A stretch of 21,435 bases of DNA, taken from contig CALBAF010000128.1 of the NCBI GenBank assembly GCA_937926415.1, positions 1-21,435 on the forward strand, written 5' to 3'. The notes beneath the pieces are model-generated. The model searched no databases and was not told where the DNA came from. It saw only the letters and a list, made by a program, of their open reading frames with translations. This DNA is from an uncultured Actinomyces sp. GTDB taxonomy: Bacteria > Actinomycetota > Actinomycetes > Actinomycetales > Actinomycetaceae. Below, in pieces: positions 1 through 8,189 of this stretch (position 1 is the first letter of the stretch; every line of letters starts with the position of its first letter). A program made the position numbers and the translations under genes.

Positions 1-1834
1 GCTCGCGCGGAGCCAACTCGCCATCGTCGTCGAGCCAAGCCACGGCCTCGGGACGTTTGGCGAGGGCCTCAGCGATCCAGCGCGAGTTCGGGAGCATGGT
101 CGTGAGCCTGTGGGCAGCGACGCCCGAGTCTCGCAGAAGCGCGAGGTACCAATGCGAATCGCCAATGTCCTCGGACAGGATCCGGAAGTTCAACAGGCCC
201 ATGTCGGGGTCGGCCCCACCGGCCAGCCACGAGATGAACACCGGCAGCAGGTGGCGTTGAATCGCCGCACGCCTGCTCGTTCCCTGCGTAAGAGCGCGGA
301 TGTGCGTGAGCGCTCCCGCCGGGTCTCGGTAGCCGATCGCCGCGAGTCGGTCGCGCGCGCCATCCGCGTGCAGGGACACCTCGTCTTCGCTGAGCGACGC
401 CGTTGCGGCGATGATCGGGCGGTAAAAGACGTCCTCGTGCAAAGTACGCACGCGAGTGCGAACCTCGTCGATAGCGGAACTGATCGACTGCGCGTCGGCA
501 TAGCGAGCGGGTCCCATCGCACGCCCGAGTACGCGCAGCTCTCGTTCCTTGTCGGGAATCAGGTGCGTGCGGCGCATCCGCGGCAGCTGGGTGCGGTGTT
601 CGACGGCGCGCAGGAATCGGTAGCACGAGGCGAGGCGATTCGCGTCGCTGCGCGCAATGTACTCACCCTCGCGCAGAGCCTCAATCGCCTCCAGCGTCGA
701 CCTCACACGCAGGAAGGCATCGGTGCGACCGTGAACAAGCTGGAGCAGCTGAACCGTGAACTCGACGTCGCGCAGCCCGCCGCGCCCGAGCTTGAGCTCA
801 CGCGACGCGTGCGAACGCGAGATGTTGTCTTCGACGCGCCTGCGCATCGCGCGCGCCGCATCGACGAAACCCTCGCGCGTCGCGGCGCTCCACACGTAGG
901 GCTGCGCGGCTTCCTCGAAGGCACGCCCGATTCCCTCGTCGCCCGCGCAGGCGCGCGCCTTGAGCAGCGCCTGGAACTCCCAGGTCTGCGCCCACTTATC
1001 CCAGTACTGGCGGTAGGACTCGACGGTACGCACGAGTGCTCCGTTGCGTCCCTCGGGCCGCAGATTTGCGTCGACCGTCCACAGCGGCGCTTCGGTTCCG
1101 GGGCCTGAACAGGCGGAGGCGGTGGCAGCCGCCAGGCGCGTCGCAACCTCAAGGGCTTCTCGCTCGTCCCCATCCGCCCCGGCCTCGGCGACGTAGACGA
1201 CGTCCACATCGGAGATGTAGTTGAGTTCGCGCGCTCCCGTCTTGCCCATCGCGATGATGGCGAAGGGGATGCGCCCCTGCGGGTCGATGTCCCGCCTCGC
1301 CAGGGCTAGTCCGGCCGCAAGGGTCGCGTCGACCAGGTCAGCGATGCGCCGACCGACCTCGGGCATGAAGCCTTCAGGATCCTCGCTCGTCAGGTCGTCT
1401 GCGGCCAGGTACAGCAGGACCCTGCGATACGCGCCGCGCAGATCGTCCACCCGGGCGTCCTGAGAGGCGACGAGGGCACCATGCTCCCCTCGGGTCGCAC
1501 CCACGGAAGCGAGCATCACGCGCGCGGCGTCGCCGGGATCCTCCCACGTCGATCGAGCACGGCCGGGCTCGGCAACGACGTAGTCGCCGAGCCACTGGCT
1601 GCCGCCCAGGACGGCGCACAGGCGAGCGCGCGCACGCGAATCATCGACGAGTGCCCGCACGAGGCCGGGGTCCGCCTCGTGCAGACGGATCACCGCGAGC
1701 AGCCCCTGATCGGGGTCGGCGCTCGCCCCCAGGTCCCCTGCCCACACCTCGACTCCACCCGGAAGCTCCTCAAAAAAGTCGAGGGCTCGGCGAGGGTCCA
1801 GGAATCCGGCAATCCGAAGCTCGTCGGGTGTCAC
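1..1834 (-). CDS. glnE: Glutamine synthetase adenylyltransferase/deadenylase GlnE, C-terminal part beyond left edge
   Basis: Reading the minus strand from a GTG at 1834 gives about 611 codons without a stop up to the window edge. The first nucleotidyltransferase site is clear: GKTGARELNYISDVD at residues 197-211 (the G-x-GxxELNxxSDxD type). GRGGLRDVEF at 350-359 follows, leading into the helical segment typical of GlnE. This is therefore the N-terminal half, which in the E. coli enzyme removes AMP from glutamine synthetase. The C-terminal adenylylating half (full proteins are roughly 950-1000 residues) lies off the window. The GTG start shares GTGA with the TGA of the upstream glutamine synthetase gene, so translation is probably coupled. 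Cytoplasmic nitrogen control is the known family role. The adjacent synthetase lacks the usual modified tyrosine, so the target is probably another GlnA elsewhere on the chromosome. Confidence 0.95.
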   Translation of the reverse strand, partial: MTPDELRIAGFLDPRRALDFFEELPGGVEVWAGDLGASADPDQGLLAVIRLHEADPGLVRALVDDSRARARLCAVLGGSQWLGDYVVAEPGRARSTWEDPGDAARVMLASVGATRGEHGALVASQDARVDDLRGAYRRVLLYLAADDLTSEDPEGFMPEVGRRIADLVDATLAAGLALARRDIDPQGRIPFAIIAMGKTGARELNYISDVDVVYVAEAGADGDEREALEVATRLAAATASACSGPGTEAPLWTVDANLRPEGRNGALVRTVESYRQYWDKWAQTWEFQALLKARACAGDEGIGRAFEEAAQPYVWSAATREGFVDAARAMRRRVEDNISRSHASRELKLGRGGLRDVEFTVQLLQLVHGRTDAFLRVRSTLEAIEALREGEYIARSDANRLASCYRFLRAVEHRTQLPRMRRTHLIPDKERELRVLGRAMGPARYADAQSISSAIDEVRTRVRTLHEDVFYRPIIAATASLSEDEVSLHADGARDRLAAIGYRDPAGALTHIRALTQGTSRRAAIQRHLLPVFISWLAGGADPDMGLLNFRILSEDIGDSHWYLALLRDSGVAAHRLTTMLPNSRWIAEALAKRPEAVAWLDDDGELAPRE

Positions 1835-3171
1835 CGGGGAACGACCTTCAGGAATTGCTCGAGCTCCTGGCGAGTAATCTGCTGGCGGTATTCCGTCCAT
1901 TCCTTGCGCTTGTTGCGGATGACGTAGTCGAATACCTGCTCGCCGAGCGTGGAGGCCACCAGGTCGGAACTCTTCATGGCACGCACGGCATCCGCCAACG
2001 AGGCAGGCAGGGCGTGAATGCCCATGACCTGACGCTCACGATCCGACAGGTCCCACACGTTGTCCTCGGCCTCGGGCATCAGCTCCATCTTTTTCTCGAT
2101 GCCATCGAGTCCTGCCGCGATGAGGACAGCGAAGGCCAGGTAGGGGTTCGCGCTCGGGTCAGGCGCGCGGTATTCGATGCGCGCTGCCGCGGCCTTCTTC
2201 GGCTTGTAGAGAGGAACGCGCACAAGAGCGGAGCGGTTCAGGTGTCCCCAGCACACGTAGGATGGCGCCTCTCCCCCGCCCCACAGACGCTTGTAGGAGT
2301 TGACGTGCTGATTCGTGATCGCAGCGATCTCCTCGGCATGCGCGAGGAGGCCCGCAATAAACTGACGTCCTGTGGTCGACAGTCGGTACTGGCCCGCCGG
2401 GGAGAAAAATGCGTTTTCTTCACCCTCGAACAGCGACAGGTGCGTGTGCATTCCCGAGCCCGGGTGTTCGATAAACGGCTTGGGCATGAACGTCGCGACG
2501 AGCTCCTCGCGCAGAGCGACCTCTTCGATGAGCGTGCGAGCGGTCATAATGTTGTCGGCCGCGCGCACGGGATCCACGGCGCGCAGGTCGATCTCGTTTT
2601 GTCCCGGTCCACCCTCATGGTGCGAAAACTCGACCGGGATCGCCATGTCCTCGAGCATGCGCACGGCACGGCGACGGAAATCGTTCGAGTCGCCGCGCGC
2701 CACGTGGTCGAAGTAGCCAGCCTGATCAACGGGGATCATCCGATCGGGCGTCACGGGCTGGCGCAGCAGGTAAAACTCGATTTCCGGGTGAATCATGACC
2801 CGGAAGCCGGCATCGGCGGCTCGTTCCACCGCGCGCTCGAGAACCCCTCGAGGATCGGAGGGCGCCGGGCGGCCGTCAGGCATGAGAACGTCGCAGAACA
2901 TGCGGGCCACCGGGTCCTCGTTCGAACGCCACGGTAGCAGCTGGAAGGTCGACGCATCCGGCTTGAGCAGCATGTCCGACTCGTAGACGCGCGTGAGGCC
3001 CTCGACGGCCGACCCATCGAATCCGATTCCCTCGGTGAAGGCCTCCTCGAGCTCACCGGGGTCAATGGAGATCGACTTCAAGACGCCCGCAACATCGGTA
3101 AACCACAGACGGATAAAACGAATGTTCTTCTGCGCGACCTCGCGCAGCACGTATTCCTGATGCGAATCCAC
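1831..3171 (-). CDS. glnA2: Type I glutamine synthetase, GlnA2-like
   Basis: 446 residues, the length of M. tuberculosis GlnA2, and likewise placed directly before glnE. The beta-grasp domain occupies about residues 15-100. The catalytic domain carries HPEIEFYLL (128-136), HHEGGPGQNEID (184-195), GSGMHTH (238-244), LNRSALVRVP (311-320) and IEYRAPDPSANPYLA (332-346), so metal, ATP and glutamate sites look intact. At the adenylylation loop the sequence is DNVWDLS (370-376), with Trp373 where regulated enzymes have Tyr, so AMP modification there is impossible. The ATG at 3171 has a GGGAGGG ribosome site about 7 nt upstream. Known role: ATP-dependent ligation of ammonia to glutamate. GlnA2-type proteins of Streptomyces have instead been linked to gamma-glutamylation of polyamines, so the substrate here is not certain from sequence. 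Confidence 0.93.
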   Translation of the reverse strand: MDSHQEYVLREVAQKNIRFIRLWFTDVAGVLKSISIDPGELEEAFTEGIGFDGSAVEGLTRVYESDMLLKPDASTFQLLPWRSNEDPVARMFCDVLMPDGRPAPSDPRGVLERAVERAADAGFRVMIHPEIEFYLLRQPVTPDRMIPVDQAGYFDHVARGDSNDFRRRAVRMLEDMAIPVEFSHHEGGPGQNEIDLRAVDPVRAADNIMTARTLIEEVALREELVATFMPKPFIEHPGSGMHTHLSLFEGEENAFFSPAGQYRLSTTGRQFIAGLLAHAEEIAAITNQHVNSYKRLWGGGEAPSYVCWGHLNRSALVRVPLYKPKKAAAARIEYRAPDPSANPYLAFAVLIAAGLDGIEKKMELMPEAEDNVWDLSDRERQVMGIHALPASLADAVRAMKSSDLVASTLGEQVFDYVIRNKRKEWTEYRQQITRQELEQFLKVVPR

Positions 3172-3187
3172 CGCTACCCTCCCGTTG

Positions 3188-3226
3188 AGAAAAAACGGGC
3201 CGACCGCAGGGACTGCGGTCGGCCCG
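3188..3226 (-). terminator. Intrinsic terminator after the SPFH gene, directly upstream of glnA2
   Basis: On the minus strand a 13-bp perfect GC-rich stem (arms 3226-3214 and 3208-3196, loop GTCCC) is followed by T6. It lies 14 nt past the SPFH stop codon and ends only about 17 nt before the glnA2 start codon, just ahead of the GGGAGGG ribosome site. It fits as the terminator of the glgA/ABC/nfeD/SPFH transcription unit. Because it leaves no room for a separate glnA2 promoter, it may also act as an attenuator within the glnA2 leader. Confidence 0.9.
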
Positions 3227-3239
3227 GCATGGCTTCAGT

Positions 3240-4199
3240 CTACTTGCCCAGGTTGAAACCCTTCGAGATGGATTCCAGTGCGCCGGTGAGATCCGAGGGA
3301 AGCATCCACAGCTTGGACGCCTGACCGTCTGCGATCTTCGGCAGCATTTCGAGGTACTTGTAGGACAGGAGCTCGGGCGTAGCCTTGCCGGCGTTGATCG
3401 CCGCGAAGACCGTCTGGATGGCCTCGGACTCACCCTGTGCGCGCAGGATCTGGGCCTGGCGGGCACCTTCGGCCTGGAGGATCAGGGCTTCCTTCTGGCC
3501 CTTGGCCTGCAGAACCTGAGCCTCCTGCTGAGCGGAAGCGGCCAGAACGGCGGCCTGCTTGGCGCCCTCAGCCTTCTTGATCTGGGCCTCACGCTCGGCC
3601 TCGGCCGTCAGAATCGTTGCACGCTTGGTTCGTTCGGCCGTGATCTGCTGCTCCATGGCGGCCAGGACTCGCGGCGGCGGCTCGATGGACTTGAGCTCCA
3701 CGCGGGTCACGCGAATGCCCCACGGGCCCGTTGCCTCGTCCAGGACACCGCGCAGCTGCTTATTGATCGACTCGCGCGAGGTCTGCGTCTGCTCCAGGTC
3801 CAGCGAACCGATCAGGTTACGCAGCGTCGTCGCGGTCAGCTGCTCGATCGCCTGCAGGAAGTTGGCGACCTCGTAGGTCGCGCTGCGCGGATCCGTGATC
3901 TGGAAATAGATGACGGAGTCGATCGACACCATCGCCTGGTCGGCGGTGATGACGGGCTGAGGCGGGAAGTTCGCAACCTGCTCTCGCAGGTCGATGCGAG
4001 CGGCGACGCGGTCCACGAAGGGAACCAGCAGGTGGAAACCACCCTGCATGACCGCCTGGAACCGACCGAGGCGCTCCACAACGTACGCCTGCGACTGCGG
4101 AACGATCCGCACTGCGCGGGCCAGCGAGACCACGACGAAAATGACGACGGCAAGGACCACGATGAACGCAATGTTGCCGATGATGTTTCCTGAATTCAC
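3240..4199 (-). CDS. SPFH/band 7 (stomatin/QmcA-like) membrane protein
   Basis: 319 residues. A membrane segment at about 8-30 is followed by the SPFH domain at about 30-185, with the family-typical YVVERLGRF (39-47) and GGFHLLVPFVDRV (53-65). After it come seven contiguous 11-residue Ala/Gln/Glu-rich units (188-264) predicting a long straight coiled coil, then a short conserved tail with a KYLEMLPKIA segment (281-290). The length matches the QmcA/stomatin branch (about 300-320). Start GTG at 4199 with AGGA about 8 nt upstream. Known for the family: it forms large cage-like membrane oligomers that organise microdomains or sequester proteases. NfeD is encoded just upstream (46-nt gap), the classic SPFH/NfeD pair. 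The exact physiological role here is unknown. Confidence 0.92.
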   Translation of the reverse strand: MNSGNIIGNIAFIVVLAVVIFVVVSLARAVRIVPQSQAYVVERLGRFQAVMQGGFHLLVPFVDRVAARIDLREQVANFPPQPVITADQAMVSIDSVIYFQITDPRSATYEVANFLQAIEQLTATTLRNLIGSLDLEQTQTSRESINKQLRGVLDEATGPWGIRVTRVELKSIEPPPRVLAAMEQQITAERTKRATILTAEAEREAQIKKAEGAKQAAVLAASAQQEAQVLQAKGQKEALILQAEGARQAQILRAQGESEAIQTVFAAINAGKATPELLSYKYLEMLPKIADGQASKLWMLPSDLTGALESISKGFNLGK

Positions 4200-4245
4200 A
4201 GCGTCTTTCCTTTCTTACGTCAATGAAAATACAAGATGTGCGGGA

Positions 4246-4713
4246 TCAGGAGATCGAGTCTCCGTACGGATGCGTCGGAGCCGCAGAGGCCGGGTCGAGG
4301 GCGCTCACGACGGCAGTTGCACCGTCGATGCGGTCAACACGAACCTCGGTGCCAACGGGCAGCGTGGGCCCCTCAGTGCGCGCGCTCCACTCTCCACCGG
4401 AAAACTGGATACGCCCGTGGCGCTCTCCCACGGCCTCGGTCACATAACCTGTCTTGCCAATCAGACCGTCAGTGTTGCTCGGAACGTAACCGCTGGACCG
4501 GTCGATACGCCCTTTCAGGAAGGGACGCAGGACGACCAGGAGAGCAATCGAGACGACAATGAAGACGATCGCCTGAACCGTCAGGTTTGCGCCCAACGCG
4601 CCCGCGATGCCGGCGGCCAACGCGCCGATCGCGAACATGAGGAAGACGAAGCTCACGCTCATGACCTCGACGATTCCGCAGACGAGGGCCCCGAGAATCC
4701 ACAGCCACCACAT
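4246..4713 (-). CDS. Short NfeD-family membrane protein
   Basis: 155 residues from the ATG at 4713. This start sits 10 nt after AGGAG, while an in-frame GTG at 4722 is too close to that site. Two or three hydrophobic segments cover about residues 3-63. A C-terminal beta-rich NfeD domain follows at about 81-140 (GLIGKTGYVTE, then GEWSARTEG and LPVGTEVRV), the usual soluble OB-fold. It has no ClpP-like serine-protease domain, so it is the short NfeD form. Known role: small NfeD proteins partner SPFH proteins, and the SPFH gene follows directly here. It starts 19 nt after the ABC ATPase stop, so one transcript is likely. Confidence 0.9.
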   Translation of the reverse strand: MWWLWILGALVCGIVEVMSVSFVFLMFAIGALAAGIAGALGANLTVQAIVFIVVSIALLVVLRPFLKGRIDRSSGYVPSNTDGLIGKTGYVTEAVGERHGRIQFSGGEWSARTEGPTLPVGTEVRVDRIDGATAVVSALDPASAAPTHPYGDSIS

Positions 4714-4732
4714 ACCGCTCACACTCCTATTC

Positions 4733-5521
4733 TCACGCGCTCACGCCGCGCGCCCACCAACGCCCGTCGGTGTTGCCGGCGAGCAGGGGCATGCCATACA
4801 CCTCGGACAGATTGACACCGGTCAGGACGTCCTCGATCGGCCCTTGATGCGTGATCGCGCCGTTCGACATGATCGCGCAGTGCGTGACGCCCGCGGGGAT
4901 CTCTTCGATCTGATGCGTCACCAGGATGACCTGCGGGGACTTCGAGCCCTTCATGATCTCCGACAGGGCGGCGATCAGGAGCTCGCGAGCACCAAGGTCC
5001 AGGCCCGAGGTCGGCTCGTCGAGGATGAGCACCTCAGGGTCGGTCATGAGGGCGCGCGCCAGCAGCACACGCTGGGCCTCGCCCTCGGAGAGCGTCGAAA
5101 ACTCGCGCTGGGCCAGGTGCGAGACACCGAAGATGTCCATGAGTGCGTGGGCGCGTTCATCGTCGACCTGCTCGTATTCCTCGTCGTGGGCGACGGCAAG
5201 GCCCCAGGCGGCGCTGCGCACCGTGTCGAGGACCGACTGGGTCGGCACGATCTTGGCCCCCACCGCGGCCGACGAGAGCCCCACACGCGTGGCGATCTCT
5301 GAGGGGTCGGAGTGGGACAAATCGGTCTCCGACACCGTCACCTCTCCGCTATCGGGAGCGATACGGCCCGAGGCCACGCGCGCCAGCGTGGTCTTGCCGG
5401 CGCCATTCGGGCCGACGATGACCCAGTGCTGGCGCGGGCGCGTCGACCACGAGACGTCGGACAGGACCTGCGTGTCCCCGCGTTGGAGGGACACGTGAGA
5501 AAGATTCAGGACGTAAGTCAT
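4733..5521 (-). CDS. Orphan ABC-type ATPase (YlmA/ModF-like)
   Basis: 262 residues from the ATG at 5521; an in-frame GTG at 5527 is the alternative, but the weak AGG site spaces better to the ATG. A single nucleotide-binding domain is present: Walker A GPNGAGKTT (37-45), signature LSEGE (144-148), Walker B VLILDEP (164-170), D-loop SGLDL and H-loop His203. The segment after strand 3 (RVGLSSAAVGAK, 79-90) lacks the usual Q-loop glutamine. No transmembrane partner is encoded nearby. It lies 36 nt after glgA and 19 nt before nfeD, all on the minus strand, so it may be co-transcribed with both. Its substrate or non-transport role cannot be read from the sequence. Confidence 0.85.
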   Translation of the reverse strand: MTYVLNLSHVSLQRGDTQVLSDVSWSTRPRQHWVIVGPNGAGKTTLARVASGRIAPDSGEVTVSETDLSHSDPSEIATRVGLSSAAVGAKIVPTQSVLDTVRSAAWGLAVAHDEEYEQVDDERAHALMDIFGVSHLAQREFSTLSEGEAQRVLLARALMTDPEVLILDEPTSGLDLGARELLIAALSEIMKGSKSPQVILVTHQIEEIPAGVTHCAIMSNGAITHQGPIEDVLTGVNLSEVYGMPLLAGNTDGRWWARGVSA

Positions 5522-5557
5522 GTACACAGCCTAGTCGTCTGTCGGGTGACGTGCGCC

Positions 5558-6781
5558 CTAAACGAGCGAACGGTACAGCTCGGCGGTCTTCACGCCGATC
5601 GCTTCCCAGGAGAAGTGATCGCGGGCGCGAACGAGGCCGGCCTCGCCCATACGACGTCCCAGCTCCGGGTCGTCGAGGACACGCACCAGTCGATCAGCCA
5701 TCGCTTCCTCGAAGGCGCGAGGATCCAGCGGGGTTCCCGTGCCATCCTGCTTCTGTTCGATCGGCACGAGGTAGCCGGTCTCTCCATCGACAATGACGTC
5801 GGGGATGCCGCCGGTCGCTGTGCCCACGACGGGCAGGCCGAGGGCCATCGCCTCGAGGTTGACGATGCCGAGGGGCTCGTAGACGGACGGCGTGATGAAG
5901 ACCTGAGCCGAGGACAGGATCGCCGCCACCTCGGGCTGGGGAAGCATCTCGGAGATGAGGACGACGCCGGAGCGGCGGGCGCGCAGCTCGGCGACGAGGC
6001 CCTCGACCTCTGCGGCAATCTCGGGGGTGTCGGGGGCGCCGGCGCACAGCACGAGCTGAACGTCATCGGGCAGCAGCTGGGCGGCACGCAGGAAGTACGG
6101 AAGACCCTTCTGGCGGGTGATGCGGCCGACGAACACGACCGTGCGACGAGACGGGTCAATACCGTGCTCGGCAAGCACACGGGCGCGCAGCTCCTCGCCC
6201 GCTTCCCCCTCGGGGGCGTGCCACTTGTTCAGGTCGATGCCGTTGTGAATGACGTGCACGCGCTCGGGATCAACGCCCGGGTAGCAGCGCAGGATATCGT
6301 CACGCATGCCGTTCGAGACGGCGACGATCGCGCTCGCAGCCTCGTAAGCCGTCTTCTCCACGTAGGAGGACAGTCGGTAGCCACCGCCGAGCTGCTCAGC
6401 CTTCCACGGGCGCAGCGGCTCGAGCGAGTGCGCAGAGATAACGTGCGGGATGTCGCCAAGGAGCGACGCAACGTGACCGGCGAAGTTCGCGTACCAGGTG
6501 TGGGAGTGGACCAGGTCGGATCCCTCGCACGCAGCAGCAATCTCGAGGTCAACACCGAGGGTGCGCAGAGCCGCGTTCGCTCCGGCCAGCTGAGGCAGAT
6601 CGGCGTGTCCGGTCACGCCCGGGTCGGCTCCATCGGTACCCGGCTCGCGTGGACCGTCAAACGCCTGAACGCGCAGGTCATCGACCAGGCCACGCAGCAC
6701 CTTGGCCAATTCGAGCACGTGGACACCGGCTCCTCCGTAGACGTGAGGCGGGTATTCGCGGGTAAGGAGATCAACGCGCAT
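5558..6781 (-). CDS. glgA: GT4 glycogen synthase / maltose-1-phosphate synthase (actinobacterial GlgA = GlgM)
   Basis: 407 residues from the ATG at 6781, which has GGAAGGA about 8 nt upstream; longer in-frame extensions are not supported. The N-terminal Rossmann domain starts MRVDLLTREYPPHVYGGAGV, with the GGAG donor loop at 16-19. The C-terminal domain has FVGRITRQKG (Arg220, Lys225) and the GT4 EX7E motif EPLGIVNLE (302-310). The length and start match the Corynebacterium-type 'GlgA' family, shown in mycobacteria (Rv1212c) to act mainly as GlgM, making alpha-maltose 1-phosphate from ADP-glucose and glucose 1-phosphate. It is divergent from glgC exactly as in M. tuberculosis (Rv1212c/Rv1213). 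I cannot decide between elongating and M1P-forming activity from sequence alone. Confidence 0.93.
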   Translation of the reverse strand: MRVDLLTREYPPHVYGGAGVHVLELAKVLRGLVDDLRVQAFDGPREPGTDGADPGVTGHADLPQLAGANAALRTLGVDLEIAAACEGSDLVHSHTWYANFAGHVASLLGDIPHVISAHSLEPLRPWKAEQLGGGYRLSSYVEKTAYEAASAIVAVSNGMRDDILRCYPGVDPERVHVIHNGIDLNKWHAPEGEAGEELRARVLAEHGIDPSRRTVVFVGRITRQKGLPYFLRAAQLLPDDVQLVLCAGAPDTPEIAAEVEGLVAELRARRSGVVLISEMLPQPEVAAILSSAQVFITPSVYEPLGIVNLEAMALGLPVVGTATGGIPDVIVDGETGYLVPIEQKQDGTGTPLDPRAFEEAMADRLVRVLDDPELGRRMGEAGLVRARDHFSWEAIGVKTAELYRSLV

Positions 6782-6804
6782 GGTGGGTTCCTTCCGACGG
6801 GAGC

Positions 6805-6838
6805 GACGTGTGAGACACATCGTATCCGATCTCACGTC
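6805..6838 (-). promoter_or_regulatory. Inverted repeat in the glgA leader
   Basis: Arms GACGTGAGA (minus strand, 6838-6830) and TCTCACACGTC (6815-6805) pair with a 2-nt bulge around a 14-nt loop. It lies between the proposed glgA promoter and the glgA start, about 24 nt before the ATG. It could be an RNA hairpin in the leader or a repressor/activator site for the divergent glycogen genes. There is no T-tract, so it is not a terminator. Confidence 0.4.
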
Positions 6839-6859
6839 ACGCCTGGTCGAAAACGAGAC

Positions 6860-6887
6860 AGTGTAGCAATCGATAGACATTTGTAAT
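6860..6887 (-). promoter_or_regulatory. Candidate glgA promoter
   Basis: On the minus strand a -35-like ATTACA (6887-6882) is followed after 16 nt by TACACT (6865-6860), preceded by TGC as in an extended -10. A transcript would start near 6853, giving a leader of about 72 nt that contains the inverted repeat at 6805-6838. Confidence 0.4.
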
Positions 6888-6892
6888 ACAGT
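6887..6892 (+). promoter_or_regulatory. Candidate glgC -10 box
   Basis: TACAGT fits the TAnnnT consensus of actinobacterial housekeeping promoters and lies 60 nt before the glgC ATG. No convincing -35 element is seen at 16-18 nt, so this is a weak call. Confidence 0.3.
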
Positions 6893-6952
6893 GTGACCAC
6901 TCCCACGGACCCGCGCCGATGCAGGTCCACTCGACCAACGAAGAGGTGCCAC

Positions 6953-8188
6953 ATGGCAAAGAACCACGTTCTGGCAATCGTTCTCGCGGGCGGTGAGGGA
7001 AAGCGACTGATGCCCCTGACGGATGACCGTGCAAAGCCGGCGGTTCCGTTCGGTGGCCACTTCCGTCTGATCGATTTCGCGCTGTCGAACATCGTGAATT
7101 CCGGATACCTCAAGATTGTTGTCTTGACGCAGTACAAGTCCCACTCGCTCGACCGCCACGTCACAAAGACCTGGTACACATCTCCTCTACTCGGCAACTT
7201 CATTGCCCCTGTGCCGGCTCAGCAGCGTCGCGGCCCGCACTGGTACCTGGGTAGCGCGGACGCCATCTACCAGTCGCTCAACATCGTCGACGACGAGCAG
7301 CCCGAGTACATCGTCATCATCGGTGCGGACAACATCTACCGCATGGACTTCTCGCAGATGGTCCAGCACCACATCGATTCGGGCCTGCCCGCCACGGTCG
7401 CCGGCATCCGCCAGCCCATCGAGCTGGCTTCCGCACTCGGTGTCATCGACGGCGAGGACGGCGTCGTGAAGAACTTCCTCGAGAAGCCGAAGAACGCGGT
7501 GGGCCTGCCGGACGATCCGACCAAGGTGCTGGCCTCAATGGGCAACTACGTGTTCACCACGAAGGACCTGGTCAACGCTCTGCGCGAGGATGCGGCGAAC
7601 CCCGATTCGAAGCACGACATGGGCGGCAACATCATCCCGTGGTTCGTCGAGCGCGGCGAGTGCGGCGTCTACGACTTCCAGGACAACGACGTGCCTGGTT
7701 CGACCGACCGCGACCGCGACTACTGGCGTGACGTCGGTACCCTGGACGCCTACTACGAGGCGAACATGGACCTGATCTCGGTGCACCCGGTGTTCAACCT
7801 GTACAACCGTGACTGGCCGACCATGACGATGATCGACGGCTCGCTGCCGCCGGCCAAGTTCGTCTACGGCGATGCGGATCGCCTGGGCCACGCGATTGAC
7901 TCGTTCGTGTCCCCCGGCGTCATCGTCTCCGGCGGTGAGATCGTGCGTTCGGTCATCTCCCCGAACACCTACGTCCACTCGTGGGCGAAGGTCGAGGATT
8001 CGGTCGTCATGCACGGCTGCCGTATTGGACGCTCCGCGCGGGTCGTGAAGACGATTCTGGACAAGAATGTTGTCGTCGAGGAAGGCGCTGTCGTCGGTGT
8101 CGATCTTGAGCACGATCGGGAGCGTGGCTTCACCGTCACCGAGTCCGGCATTACGGTCGTCCCCAAGGGCGCGGTCGTCCGCAAGTGA
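6953..8188 (+). CDS. glgC: Glucose-1-phosphate adenylyltransferase (ADP-glucose pyrophosphorylase)
   Basis: 411 residues, the normal GlgC length. The start ATG at 6953 has AGAGGTG about 5 nt upstream; an earlier in-frame start at 6893 would add unrelated sequence. Motifs: [20 protein letters not shown] (11-30), the nucleotide-binding and activator-sensitive N-terminus; GSADAIYQ (100-107); Asp126 in the IIGADNIYR segment; FLEKPK (175-180) for glucose-1-phosphate binding; [18 protein letters not shown] in the middle; and a C-terminal left-handed beta-helix rich in IV/VV repeats. It makes ADP-glucose, the donor for GlgA/GlgM encoded divergently. serB starts 1 nt after its stop (TGAGATG), so the two are translated from one mRNA. 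Confidence 0.96.
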   Translation: MAKNHVLAIVLAGGEGKRLMPLTDDRAKPAVPFGGHFRLIDFALSNIVNSGYLKIVVLTQYKSHSLDRHVTKTWYTSPLLGNFIAPVPAQQRRGPHWYLGSADAIYQSLNIVDDEQPEYIVIIGADNIYRMDFSQMVQHHIDSGLPATVAGIRQPIELASALGVIDGEDGVVKNFLEKPKNAVGLPDDPTKVLASMGNYVFTTKDLVNALREDAANPDSKHDMGGNIIPWFVERGECGVYDFQDNDVPGSTDRDRDYWRDVGTLDAYYEANMDLISVHPVFNLYNRDWPTMTMIDGSLPPAKFVYGDADRLGHAIDSFVSPGVIVSGGEIVRSVISPNTYVHSWAKVEDSVVMHGCRIGRSARVVKTILDKNVVVEEGAVVGVDLEHDRERGFTVTESGITVVPKGAVVRK

Positions 8189-8189
8189 G

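Larger units (their letters stand above)
6858..6894. repeat. ACAGTGT direct repeat overlapping both divergent -10 boxes
   Basis: The heptamer ACAGTGT occurs at 6858-6864 and 6888-6894, 30 bp apart (about three helical turns), with the palindrome ATCGAT between them. The first copy overlaps the glgA -10 candidate (TACACT on minus, 6865-6860). The second overlaps the glgC -10 candidate (TACAGT on plus, 6887-6892). This would suit a factor controlling both promoters. Confidence 0.35.

Noticed and set aside
110..1108. 332-codon plus-strand frame at the left end
   Set aside because: It lies opposite glnE, whose conserved motifs are clear on the minus strand.
5312..6886. 524-codon plus-strand frame opposite the ABC ATPase and glgA
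   Set aside because: Antisense shadow over two well-supported genes.
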